DNA of 64,000 nt from Rhodococcus zopfii NBRC 100606 = JCM 9919 (lineage in GTDB: Bacteria; Actinomycetota; Actinomycetes; Mycobacteriales; Mycobacteriaceae): the NCBI RefSeq assembly GCF_001895025.1, contig NZ_BCXI01000001.1:186001-250000 (forward strand), in the 5' to 3' direction. Below are positions 7,820 through 16,043 of this stretch, one piece after another. The stretch's first letter is position 1; each line of letters starts with the position of its first letter. The translations under genes and the position numbers were made by a program. The notes beneath the pieces are model-generated. The model had not been told where the DNA came from. It made no database searches and was given only the letters and a program-made list of their open reading frames with translations.

Positions 7820-9171
7820 CGCGGTGCTCCGACCGGAACCGGGGAGGTGTGCGCCTCGGGCATCGAGCCGAGATCGGGGGTCGCGACCTTGTGGGTTCCG
7901 TTCGGTCCGGTGGCGACCGCGCCGGCGGAGACGACGACCGCTCCGGCGGCGAACAGGGCCACGCGGTACCAGTTGCCCGCGTCGCCGTTCATGAGCGAAC
8001 CGGCGATGGCCGGGGTGAACCCGGCGAGGGCGAAACCGAACTGGGTTCCGATCGCCATCCCGGACAGGCGGACGCTCGTCGGGAAGTACTCGGCATATGT
8101 CGCCGGCCAGCAGGCGTTGGGCATGCTGTAGACGACGCCGGCGAGCAGGATTCCGGTGACCAGGACGAGGGGCACGTCGCCGCGGGAGATCGACCACAGG
8201 AACGCCGCGACCAGAACGGCGCTGCCGGCCAGGCCCGACAGGAACACCGGTTTGCGGCCGATTCGGTCCGAGAGCATGGCCCACAGGGGGATCGTGCCGA
8301 CGGCGATCACGTTCGCGACGATCGCGAGCCACAGCATCGTGCTGGAGGCGATACCGATGCCGTACTCGTCGTCGGTTGCGAAATTGAGGGCGAAGACCTG
8401 GAAGGCGGTGTTGACCATCGCGATGAAGGACGCGAAGAACACGCGGAGCACGCCGCGCCGGTGGTCGCGCAGGAGGAGGGACAGCGGTGCGCGGGGTACG
8501 CCTGCGTGTTCCTTTTCCGAGTGGAATTCGGGGGTCTCGTCGAGGGTGCGCCGGATGACGAATCCGACGAGGACCACGACCGCGCTGAGCCAGAACGGGA
8601 TTCGCCAGCCCCAGGCGTGCAGTTGCTCGTCCGACAGCAGTGCCGCGAGCGGAAGGAACACCGCGGGCGCCAGGACCTGTCCGCCTTGTGTGCCGCTGAG
8701 TGTCCAGCTCGTGAAGAAGCCCCGCCGGTGGTCGGGTGCATGCTCGAACGACATCGAGTTGGCTCCGGCCTGCTCGCCGGCAGCCGAGATTCCCTGGAGG
8801 AGCCGGAGGACGACGAGCATCGCCGGGGCGAGCAGGCCGACCTGACCGTAGGTGGGCAGACACCCGACGAGGAAGGTCGACACACCCATCAGCAGGAGGG
8901 TGCCGATGAGAATCTTCTTCCGTCCGTAGCGGTCGCCGACATGTCCCATCAGGAAGGAACCGAACGGCCGGGCGACGTATGCGACGCCGAAGGTGGCCAG
9001 CGACGCGACCGTGGCGGCGGCGCGGTTGCCTTCGGGGAAGAAGATCGTGGGGAACACGAGTGCGGCCGCGGTGCCGTAGATCGCAAGGTCGTAGTACTCC
9101 AGTGCGCTGCCGCTCCACGCGGCGAGCGCCGCCTTGCGCGGCGTCCGCTGCACACTCGTTGTTTCTGTCAT
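7816..9171 (-). CDS. MFS metabolite:H+ symporter, probable shikimate/quinate transporter
   Basis: A 451-residue major facilitator of the MHS subfamily (ShiA, KgtP, ProP-like) with 12 predicted membrane helices. The N-terminal ALAAWSGSALEYYDLAIYGTAA block and the loop 2-3 motif GHVGDRYGRKKILIGTLLLMG are characteristic, and the mirrored loop 8-9 motif is SDRIGRKPVFL. It is the first gene of the qsu operon and overlaps qsuC by 4 bases, which predicts shikimate or quinate as substrate. The promoter lies in the 102-base gap shared with the LacI-type regulator. Confidence 0.85.
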   Translation of the reverse strand: MTETTSVQRTPRKAALAAWSGSALEYYDLAIYGTAAALVFPTIFFPEGNRAAATVASLATFGVAYVARPFGSFLMGHVGDRYGRKKILIGTLLLMGVSTFLVGCLPTYGQVGLLAPAMLVVLRLLQGISAAGEQAGANSMSFEHAPDHRRGFFTSWTLSGTQGGQVLAPAVFLPLAALLSDEQLHAWGWRIPFWLSAVVVLVGFVIRRTLDETPEFHSEKEHAGVPRAPLSLLLRDHRRGVLRVFFASFIAMVNTAFQVFALNFATDDEYGIGIASSTMLWLAIVANVIAVGTIPLWAMLSDRIGRKPVFLSGLAGSAVLVAAFLWSISRGDVPLVLVTGILLAGVVYSMPNACWPATYAEYFPTSVRLSGMAIGTQFGFALAGFTPAIAGSLMNGDAGNWYRVALFAAGAVVVSAGAVATGPNGTHKVATPDLGSMPEAHTSPVPVGAPR

Positions 9172-9237
9172 GGGACTTCTTCCGTCGGTCGCGTCGTCAT
9201 CGGTCGTTGTCGACGGTAGGGGTGGCCGAGGTCACAC

Positions 9238-9251
9238 GGCAATCGTTTGCC
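9238..9251. promoter_or_regulatory. Candidate LacI-family operator of the qsu operon
   Basis: GGCAATC/GTTTGCC: a 14-bp palindrome with six of seven pairs matching and a CpG-type centre close to that of LacI-family operators. It lies between the divergent transporter and regulator genes. Its presence inside the longer open frame argues for the regulator start at 9274. Confidence 0.5.
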
Positions 9252-9273
9252 ATCCTTTGCCATACTTCTCGTC

Positions 9274-10290
9274 ATGGCTTCAGATCCGTTCGGTCCGCAC
9301 CCCCGCAAACGCGCCACCATCACCGATGTCGCGCGGGCGGCCGGGGTCGCGGCGTCGACCGTCTCCCGGTCGTTCACGAACCCGGACCGGGTCAACTCCA
9401 GGACCCGCGAGCACGTGCACGAAGTCGCCGCCGAGCTCGGCTATTCACCGAACCCGATGGCGCGTGCCCTCGAATCGGGGCGCACCAACACCCTCGCCCT
9501 GCTGGTACCGGACATCACCAACCCCTATTTCGCCGGCGTGATCAAAGGCGCCGAACGCGCGGCCGCGGCGGCGGGACGCACCCTGGTTCTCGGGGACACC
9601 CAGGAGAGCGCGGCAATCGAAGAGCGGTTGGTGCAACGCCTCGGGCCGGCCGTCGACGGGTTCGTTCTCAGCGCCTCGCGCATGCCCGACGACGAACTCC
9701 GGCGCGTCGGCGAGCTGAACGCGATCACACTGGTCAATCGGGCAGTACGCGGATTTTCTTGTGTAGTTGCCGATTACGAATCCGGAACCCGGCAGATCGT
9801 CGACCACCTCGCGTCGTTCGGCCATCGGTCCTTCATCTTTCTGGGCGGCCCGCCGGAATCGTGGTCGGGTGCCCGGCGCTGGCTCGGTCTTCGCGCGGCA
9901 GCGCACGCGCGCGACATGGACGTGCGCCGTTTCGGACCGTACTCCCCGACCCTGGGCGGCGGTGCGGCTGCGGCCGACGCAGCGATGGCCGCCGGCGCCA
10001 CGGCGATCGTGTGCCACAACGACATGCTCGCGATCGGTGTGCTGCGCCGGCTCCGGGAACGGGAAATCGTTGTCCCGGACCACATGAGCGTGGTCGGCTT
10101 CGACAATATCTTCGGCTCCGACCTGTGCACCCCGACCCTGACCACACTCGCCGAGCGAACAGAGGATGCGGGGTCCCGGGCGATCGAGATGCTCGGTCGG
10201 CAGGCCTACGAGCGGGTGGCGGACCCGGCCGCGAGCGTGCTGCCGACCCAGTTGGTGGTCCGGGGGTCCACGGGCGCGGTCCCGCACTGA
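9274..10290 (+). CDS. qsuR: LacI family regulator of the quinate/shikimate operon
   Basis: A 338-residue LacI-type regulator. Residues 12-60 form the helix-turn-helix and hinge helix (TITDVARAAGVAASTVSRSF, then GYSPNPMARALESGRT). The rest is a periplasmic-binding-protein-like effector domain (LALLVPDITNPYFAGVIKGA; CHNDMLAIGVL; VVGFDNIFG). I prefer ATG 9274 (MASDPFGPHP) over an upstream start at 9247, because the candidate operator would otherwise lie in the coding region. Divergent placement from the transporter predicts control of the qsu genes, as for QsuR in corynebacteria. The inducer is not visible from sequence. Confidence 0.8.
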   Translation: MASDPFGPHPRKRATITDVARAAGVAASTVSRSFTNPDRVNSRTREHVHEVAAELGYSPNPMARALESGRTNTLALLVPDITNPYFAGVIKGAERAAAAAGRTLVLGDTQESAAIEERLVQRLGPAVDGFVLSASRMPDDELRRVGELNAITLVNRAVRGFSCVVADYESGTRQIVDHLASFGHRSFIFLGGPPESWSGARRWLGLRAAAHARDMDVRRFGPYSPTLGGGAAAADAAMAAGATAIVCHNDMLAIGVLRRLREREIVVPDHMSVVGFDNIFGSDLCTPTLTTLAERTEDAGSRAIEMLGRQAYERVADPAASVLPTQLVVRGSTGAVPH

Positions 10291-10313
10291 TTTCGGTTGG
10301 GACACCCGGCGAT

Positions 10314-10856
10314 TCAGCGACCGGGTTCGGTCCTGGCCCGGTGCCGGCGGACGGCGGCGCGGTTCGCGCACCGCACGGAGCAGTAGCGCTGACGACCGTT
10401 GCGAGTGATGTCGACGACCACCGCGGAGCATGGATCGCCCGGCACCTGCCCCGCGGCGCATCGGCGGAGTCGGTGCATGCCCCGGGTGGTGAGGTGGAGC
10501 GCCGTGCCGACGCTGATCACAGCCCGGAGGACGTCCGGCAGCGATTGCTCCTCGTCGCGATAGTGCAGGTGCCATCCTTCGTCGTCGTGATCGGTCAACC
10601 GGGGGTAGGCGGTCGCCGCCGCCATCTGCGCATTGAGCAGTCGCGCACGATGCTTCGGGTCGATGGCGTCGACGACGGTGAGCCAGTCGTCGATCACGCG
10701 CCGGGTCCTCGGGTGGTCGTCGGGCGCCTCCGGAAAGCCCATCGTCATCCCCACGTCCCGGGTGCGCGCGACGATGGCGGCACGGTCGCCGGGCCAGTCG
10801 TTGGCCAGCGACGCCGCCAGCAGGACCGCGTACTCGCCGTAAGGGTTGAGATGCAC
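10314..10856 (-). CDS. CGNR zinc-finger protein with ABATE domain
   Basis: A 180-residue protein. Residues 1-115 form the ABATE (stress-related ligand-binding-like) domain. The C-terminal 45 residues are a CGNR-type zinc finger (RCAAGQVPGDPCSAVVVD, then RYCSVRCANRAAVRRHRAR), in which Cys residues bind Zn and the basic helix probably binds DNA. The start is a GTG at 10856. It is divergent from the small Cys protein with only a short gap, so both may share a promoter region. Proteins of this type are presumed transcription regulators; the target is unknown. Confidence 0.8.
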   Translation of the reverse strand: MHLNPYGEYAVLLAASLANDWPGDRAAIVARTRDVGMTMGFPEAPDDHPRTRRVIDDWLTVVDAIDPKHRARLLNAQMAAATAYPRLTDHDDEGWHLHYRDEEQSLPDVLRAVISVGTALHLTTRGMHRLRRCAAGQVPGDPCSAVVVDITRNGRQRYCSVRCANRAAVRRHRARTEPGR

Positions 10857-10882
10857 AAGGGCATTACATCATGGTGGAGCTC

Positions 10883-11119
10883 ATGATCACCCCCCAAGAT
10901 CTGAACCAGACCGGACTCCCCCGGCGGGACCCTCCGCACGAGCACGGCTGGTGCGTGGAGTCGAGCCACCCGACTTCGATCGGACGGGTTCTCTACGTTC
11001 GCTGCATCGTGTGCGGCACGCGGCGCGTGGATCTCGAAGCCCGCGATCAGGATGTGCCCGCGGCGATCAGCAAGGAGGCACAGGATCAATGTCGCGGCGG
11101 CGCAACAAAAATCGGATGA
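10883..11119 (+). CDS. Small hypothetical protein with CxxC motif
   Basis: A 78-residue protein with the core HEHGWCVESSHPTSIGRVLY, then VRCIVCGTRRVDL. The CIVC pair plus an upstream Cys and His residues suggest one bound metal. I believe short proteins with this W-ESxHxTS...YxxC pattern recur in actinobacteria, but I cannot name a family. ATG 10883 is preferred over ATG 10871 because GGTGGAG sits 4 bases before it. It lies between the CGNR gene and the WS/DGAT gene. Confidence 0.5.
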   Translation: MITPQDLNQTGLPRRDPPHEHGWCVESSHPTSIGRVLYVRCIVCGTRRVDLEARDQDVPAAISKEAQDQCRGGATKIG

Positions 11120-11191
11120 AAGCACCGAATCGGGCCGATCCGACCCATCGGTTTGCCGAAACCCTTTCGGATCGCGTACAAATTGTGTCGT

Positions 11192-11207
11192 GTCACATAT
11201 CTGTGAC
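11192..11207. promoter_or_regulatory. Palindrome upstream of the WS/DGAT gene
   Basis: GTCACA, TATC, TGTGAC: perfect 6-bp arms, 90 bases before the acyltransferase start. It resembles a regulator binding site (the TGTGA/TCACA half-sites recall Crp-like operators, although here the order is inverted and the spacing shorter). The regulator is unknown. Confidence 0.4.
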
Positions 11208-11296
11208 GTGAGCCATAGGGTGTGGTCACATCCCGGTGGGGTCGCAGGGGACTCCGCCACGACCTGCTCGTCCGCAAGCGGAGGACAACACACTTC

Positions 11297-12787
11297 ATGC
11301 GCATGCCCATGTCGCCGACCGATTCGATGTTCCTCCTCGGAGAGTCCCGTGACCGCCCCATGCATGTGGGCGGCCTGATCCTTCTACAGCCCCGCGAGGG
11401 CACGACCGTCGCCGATCTGGTCGCGCTGTTCACCGCCTCGGTCCGCGACGGGAACACCGATCCGCTGTGGCGTAAACGAGCGGTGCGGTCACTCGGGACG
11501 CTCGGCCAGTGGGCCTGGGAGGAAGACCGGGACTTCACGCTGTCCTACCACGTGCGCCGCAATGCGCTGCCGCGACCCGGCGGCCTCGACGAGCTGTGGG
11601 ATCTGGTTTCCCGGCTTCACAGCACACCACTCGACCGGAACCGGCCCCTGTGGCAGATGCACGTCATCGAGGGCCTCGCCGACGGTCGCCTGGCCGTCTA
11701 CACCAAGATCCATCACGCGCTCGCCGACGGAGTCGGCGCAATGAAGCTGCTGCGCCGGGCCCTGAGCCCGGACCCGGCGCGCACCGGCATGCCCGCGCCG
11801 TGGGAATCGATCGATATCCCGAGCCGCACGCACACCGCCGAGACCGCGCTCGGGCTCCCAGAGGCGGCGCTGCAGACCGTGCGAGCAGCCGCCGGGGAGG
11901 CGCTCGGTCTCGTTCCCGCCCTCGTCGGCACGGTGGACCGTGCGCTGCACGGCCGGGGCGGATCGCTGTCGCTCGCCGCACCCAACACCATGATCAACGT
12001 GCCCATCACCGGAACCCGCCGGTTCGCCGCCCGGTCGTGGCCGCTCGAACGGCTGCGCGCGGTTGCGAAAGCAGCCGACGTCACCGTCAACGATGTCGTG
12101 CTCGCCATGTCGTCGGGGACCCTCCGTGCGTTTCTGAACGATCACCACGAACTGCCCGACAAGCCGCTCGTCGCCATGGTGCCGGTGTGCCTGCGTCGCG
12201 ACAAGGACTGCTCGGGCAACGAACTCGGCGTCCTGATGTGCAATCTGGCCACCGACGTCGCGAACCCGGCGGACCGGCTCGCGGCGGTGTCCGCGTCGAT
12301 GGTTCAGGGCAAGGATGCGATGCACGGCATGTCCACGCTGTCCCGGCTCGCGACCAGCGCACTCGGCGTCGCCCCGCTCGCGGTGGGAATGCTCACCAGG
12401 AACCGGGCCCTGCCGCGACCACCGTTCAATGTGATCGTCTCGAACGTGCCGGGACCGGCGCACCCGCTGTACTGGAACGGCGCGCGCGTGGACGCGGTCT
12501 ATCCGCTGTCCGTTCCCGTCGACGGCCAAGCCCTGAACATCACCTGCACGAGCACCGACGACGCCATCGCCTTCGGTCTGACCTCGTGCAGCCGGAGTCT
12601 GCCGGACCTGCAACCGCTGCTCGATCACCTCGACGACGCCCTCGGCGCCCTCGAATGCGCCTACGATCTGGCACCTCGGCCGAGCGCGGCCACGGCCACC
12701 GTCGACCACCTGCCCGGCCGCGGGAACCCGGCGGGGAACCGACCCGCGCGAGGCGTGCCGGCAGCGGCACCCGCGCACGCGGGTTAG
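11297..12787 (+). CDS. WS/DGAT wax ester synthase/diacylglycerol O-acyltransferase
   Basis: A 496-residue member of the actinobacterial WS/DGAT family, which esterifies diacylglycerol or fatty alcohols with acyl-CoA for storage lipid. The N terminus MSPTDSMFLLGESRDRPMHV is family-typical. The active-site motif HHALADG (HHxxxDG) lies at about residue 140, after RPLWQMHVIEGL (the PLW motif). FNVIVSNVPGP near residue 380 is the conserved ND/NVPG block. I start at ATG 11297, after GGAGGA; MPMSP or MSPTD a few codons later are equally possible. Neutral-lipid storage through several such enzymes is typical of Rhodococcus and relatives. Confidence 0.9.
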   Translation: MRMPMSPTDSMFLLGESRDRPMHVGGLILLQPREGTTVADLVALFTASVRDGNTDPLWRKRAVRSLGTLGQWAWEEDRDFTLSYHVRRNALPRPGGLDELWDLVSRLHSTPLDRNRPLWQMHVIEGLADGRLAVYTKIHHALADGVGAMKLLRRALSPDPARTGMPAPWESIDIPSRTHTAETALGLPEAALQTVRAAAGEALGLVPALVGTVDRALHGRGGSLSLAAPNTMINVPITGTRRFAARSWPLERLRAVAKAADVTVNDVVLAMSSGTLRAFLNDHHELPDKPLVAMVPVCLRRDKDCSGNELGVLMCNLATDVANPADRLAAVSASMVQGKDAMHGMSTLSRLATSALGVAPLAVGMLTRNRALPRPPFNVIVSNVPGPAHPLYWNGARVDAVYPLSVPVDGQALNITCTSTDDAIAFGLTSCSRSLPDLQPLLDHLDDALGALECAYDLAPRPSAATATVDHLPGRGNPAGNRPARGVPAAAPAHAG

Positions 12788-13113
12788 CCCCGACGCCGGC
12801 GAGTTCGCGAACGATCGTGCCGCGGCCGGAGCTTCGCGACGCCGGGAGCGGGCACCCGCATGGGCCCCTGCTGTGGAATCGGTGGGACGAGCCGGCCGCG
12901 ATGTGCGGGTGCGTCGACCGGGACCACTGCCGGATCGGGAATGCGCGCCGGCGCCGAATCTGTGCCGGCGCGTCGGGTTCGTGACGGCGCCCCGCCGCGG
13001 CGCGCTCGTACGCGGGGGCCGTGGCTGATCGGGCGGCGGTTTCGTGGTCCCCCGGCTCGACACGGCCGGCGGGTGATGCGGGTGCGGTGCCTCGGTCCGC
13101 CTACCCTGTCACG
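12788..13113. other. Gene-free stretch before the SMC operon
   Basis: GC-rich DNA without a supported gene. Frames on both strands are Arg/Pro/Gly-rich and end without a domain. It presumably holds the jetA promoter. I see no jetD-like coding sequence and no clear terminator for the acyltransferase gene. Confidence 0.5.
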
Positions 13114-14631
13114 GTGAGTGAAACAGTGCAGTCCCACCCCGGCAGGGTCGAGGACCCGAGCGCGCGGGGTGAGCGGCTGCGGCTGTTCTCGTTCGCGACC
13201 GCGGAGAAGCGCACCGAATATCTGTGGGTGCTGCGGGCGTTCGACCATGCCCGCGCCAACTATGTGGTGTTGCTGCATGCCGGGGAGGTCGCATCGATCC
13301 TGGGGCGGATCGGCGGGGACGATCCGGCGGCGTCGTTGTCGGCGCAGGAGGTCACGCCGCTGCTCGAACAGCTGCACGTGTGGGGTCTGCTCGAGCGGAG
13401 CTACGACGGGACGCGGGCGGCGACACTCGCCGAATACCGGAACCGGCATTTTGTGTATCAGTTCACCCGGCCTGGCTATCACGCGTTCCGCGCGGTGGAG
13501 GACGTGCTGAGCAGCCGCGGGGAGGATGCGTCGCTTTCGCGCCTGGCGTTGGCGGATCTGCTGGCGGATCTGACCGATCTGGCCGCGGCGAACGCGGCCG
13601 GGGACGGCGAGCTGATCATCCGGAAGCTGATGCGGCTCGACGCGACGTTGTCGGACATGGCGGAGCGGGCGGCCCGGTTCTATCTCGTGCTCGGTGACCT
13701 GGTGCGGACCACGGAGATCACCCCCGAGACGTTCCTCGCGCACAAGGATGCGTTGCTGTCGCACATGCGCGAATTCAGTTCGGATCTGGCGCGGTTCGCG
13801 CCGAAGCTGACCGCCGCGCTCGAGCACGTGCAGGGCACCGGCGTCGAGCGATTGCTGGCGCGGGCCGCGGCGCACGACGAACGGGTCCTGTTGCCGATCG
13901 CGGAGCGGGAGGCGGACTGGCGGTCGCGGTGGCGCGGCATCGAGCACTGGTTCGTCGGGGTGGGGTCGGCGCCGAGCGAAGCCGATCGGCTGCGGGAGGG
14001 CACGATGAGCGCGATCGCGGCGGTGCTGGCGTTGTTGCGGCGGGTCACCGAGACCCGCAAGGGCGGGGTGAGCCGGGAGTCGCAGCTGCGGCATCTGGCG
14101 GGCTGGTTCGCGGCGGCCCCGAGTGAGGAGGCCGCGCACGCCCTGTTCGGGGCGGTGTTCGATCTCGGCCGGCCGCGGCATTTCGCGATGCCGCACGCGG
14201 ATGCGGAGGCCGTGCCGATCGGACTGTCGTGGTGGGAGGCCCCGCCCGTGGAGATCTCCCGGACCCTCGCGGAGACCGGCCGCGCCCCGTCGGCGGGTGC
14301 GCCGGGCAAGGTGGTCCGCAACGAGTCCGGAATCCGCCGGTTGCGGGAGGTGCAGCTGGAGGCGCAGCGTCGGCGTGCGGAGGCCGCGGCGTCGCTGGCC
14401 GCCGGTGGGGTGTGGGAGCGGGAATTGTCGGAGTCGGAGACCGAGGTGTTGTTGGGCCTGCTGGATGCGGCGCTGTCGGCGCGGGTGCCCGTCAGTGCGC
14501 AGGTGCGCGGTCCGGCGACGGGGTCGGGGAACGGGGTGACGTTGACGTTGACACCGAGCGCGGAGTCGATGGTGGTGCACACGGCGCGGGGCCGGTTGCA
14601 TCTGGACGGGCTGTCGGTGGACGTGCGGTGA
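13114..14631 (+). CDS. jetA: JetA-like subunit (TIGR02677, DUF2397) of a type II Wadjet SMC system
   Basis: A 505-residue protein of the TIGR02677 family, the kleisin-like subunit that bridges the SMC heads in type II Wadjet. The N terminus has the family-typical FSFATAEKRTEYLWVLRAFDHA and winged-helix-like segments. The middle has IIRKLMRLDATLSDMAERAARFY, and the end holds a long Arg/Glu/Ala helix (RLREVQLEAQRRRAEAAASL). GTG 13114 is chosen because homology begins there; the upstream in-frame stretch is low-complexity. It shares GTGA with jetB, so the two are coupled. Wadjet complexes recognise and cleave plasmids, but here the nuclease gene is missing. Confidence 0.85.
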   Translation: MSETVQSHPGRVEDPSARGERLRLFSFATAEKRTEYLWVLRAFDHARANYVVLLHAGEVASILGRIGGDDPAASLSAQEVTPLLEQLHVWGLLERSYDGTRAATLAEYRNRHFVYQFTRPGYHAFRAVEDVLSSRGEDASLSRLALADLLADLTDLAAANAAGDGELIIRKLMRLDATLSDMAERAARFYLVLGDLVRTTEITPETFLAHKDALLSHMREFSSDLARFAPKLTAALEHVQGTGVERLLARAAAHDERVLLPIAEREADWRSRWRGIEHWFVGVGSAPSEADRLREGTMSAIAAVLALLRRVTETRKGGVSRESQLRHLAGWFAAAPSEEAAHALFGAVFDLGRPRHFAMPHADAEAVPIGLSWWEAPPVEISRTLAETGRAPSAGAPGKVVRNESGIRRLREVQLEAQRRRAEAAASLAAGGVWERELSESETEVLLGLLDAALSARVPVSAQVRGPATGSGNGVTLTLTPSAESMVVHTARGRLHLDGLSVDVR

Positions 14632-16043
14632 GGGCGCGGAGTATTCCGTCGCTCGAGTTGGATTCGTTCCAGCGGGCGGTGCGGTTGATTCTCACGCATC
14701 ATCTGGTGACGGTGTCGTATCCGGATCCGAATGCGCTGCCGTTGGTGCGGCGGTGGGCGACGGAGTTGCGCACGGATCTGCTCGAGGCGTTCGGATACCG
14801 CCTCGAGGTGACCGAGACGACGGCCCGGTTGTTCACCGTCGCCGATCGGCTCGACCCGGGGGCGGGCACGTCGACGGTGTCGGACCGGCCGTTCGATCGG
14901 CGCCGGTACGCGTATCTCGCGTTGGCGCTGGCGGCGTTGGGGCGGGCCGGCAACCAGATCAGCCTCTCCGAGCTGGCCGAGCATGTGGCGGCGGAGGCGA
15001 CGCAGGTCGACGGGGTGGAGCTGGCGGCGGATCGGGCCGCGGATCGGGACGCGTTCGTCGATGCGGTGGCGTGGTTGTGTGCGCGGGGTGCGATCACCCT
15101 GGCCGACGGGGATGCCGGCCGGTGGGCGTCGGATCCGGAGGTCGGTGAGGCGCTGTACGACATCGACCGGGCGGTGGTGACGGCGCTGTTCCGGCCGCCG
15201 CGGGTGCTGCAGCATCTGCGGTCGGTGCGCGGGCTGCTGGCCGCCGGTGACGGCGTTGGCGATCCGGAGCGCACGGTCGGGACCGCGGAGATCGCGCGGC
15301 GGGTCCGGCGGGCGCTGGTGCAGCGGCCGGTGCTGTACGCGGAGGAGCTGGACGACGCGGAGGCGTTGCAGTTGGCGTTGCCGCGCACCGCGGCGGACGT
15401 CGAGTTGCTGACCGGTCTGGTCGCCGAACGCCGCGCCGAGGGTGTGGCGCTGGTGGATTCGTCGGGCCGCCTGTCGGATGTGCGGTTCCCCGGCACCGGG
15501 TCGGTGGCGCAGTTGGCGCTGCTGCTGGCCGGGGAAATCAGTGCCCGGGTGCTCGAGGCAGGGGTGCTCGAGGCAGGGGTGCTCGAGGCCGGTGGCGCCG
15601 GGTTGCTGCAGGTGCCGTTGCCGCCGGATCGGCACGATGCGCTGGTGACGGCGGTGGACGCCGCGATCCCGGAGGCGGGGGTGTTCGCGGCGCTCGCCGT
15701 CGAGGACCCGGCGGTTCCCGAGCCTGCAGGGGTGGACCGGGCCGAGGAGCGGCCGGCGGCACTGCATCCATTGATCGAGGACGGGTGGCTGGCCTCGACG
15801 GTCGGGCAGCTCGTCGACGCGTACGGGCGGACGTTCGCGGCGCAGTGGCAGGCCGATCCGGCCGGGTTGGCGGCGGCCGCGCTGGATCTGCTGGAGAAGC
15901 TGCGGCTGGTGGTGCGGGTGCCCGGTGGGGTGCTGGTGTTGCCGGCGTTGGCGCGGTTCCGCGGGGTGACGGTCACCGTCCGGGAGCGGGACCCGCAGAT
16001 CGATCTGTATCCGGGAGACTCGAGCGAGGCGGAGTTGTCATGA
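14628..16043 (+). CDS. jetB: JetB-like subunit (TIGR02678, DUF2398) of a type II Wadjet SMC system
   Basis: A 471-residue protein of the TIGR02678 family, the winged-helix KITE-like subunit of type II Wadjet. Recognisable stretches are ELDSFQRAVRLILTHHLVTV near the start, RRRYAYLALALAALGRAGNQ near residue 90, and ARFRGVTVTVRERDPQIDLY at the end. The start is the GTG inside the GTGA shared with jetA. Its stop shares ATGA with jetC. Residues about 308-322 are three copies of a five-residue unit (VLEAG) from a 15-bp tandem repeat, probably a length-variable loop. Confidence 0.85.
   Translation: MRARSIPSLELDSFQRAVRLILTHHLVTVSYPDPNALPLVRRWATELRTDLLEAFGYRLEVTETTARLFTVADRLDPGAGTSTVSDRPFDRRRYAYLALALAALGRAGNQISLSELAEHVAAEATQVDGVELAADRAADRDAFVDAVAWLCARGAITLADGDAGRWASDPEVGEALYDIDRAVVTALFRPPRVLQHLRSVRGLLAAGDGVGDPERTVGTAEIARRVRRALVQRPVLYAEELDDAEALQLALPRTAADVELLTGLVAERRAEGVALVDSSGRLSDVRFPGTGSVAQLALLLAGEISARVLEAGVLEAGVLEAGGAGLLQVPLPPDRHDALVTAVDAAIPEAGVFAALAVEDPAVPEPAGVDRAEERPAALHPLIEDGWLASTVGQLVDAYGRTFAAQWQADPAGLAAAALDLLEKLRLVVRVPGGVLVLPALARFRGVTVTVRERDPQIDLYPGDSSEAELS
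15549..15593 (+). repeat. 15-bp in-frame tandem repeat inside jetB
   Basis: GTGCTCGAGGCAGGG occurs twice, followed by a third, slightly diverged copy. Each encodes VLEAG, so copy changes keep the frame. Confidence 0.9.
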
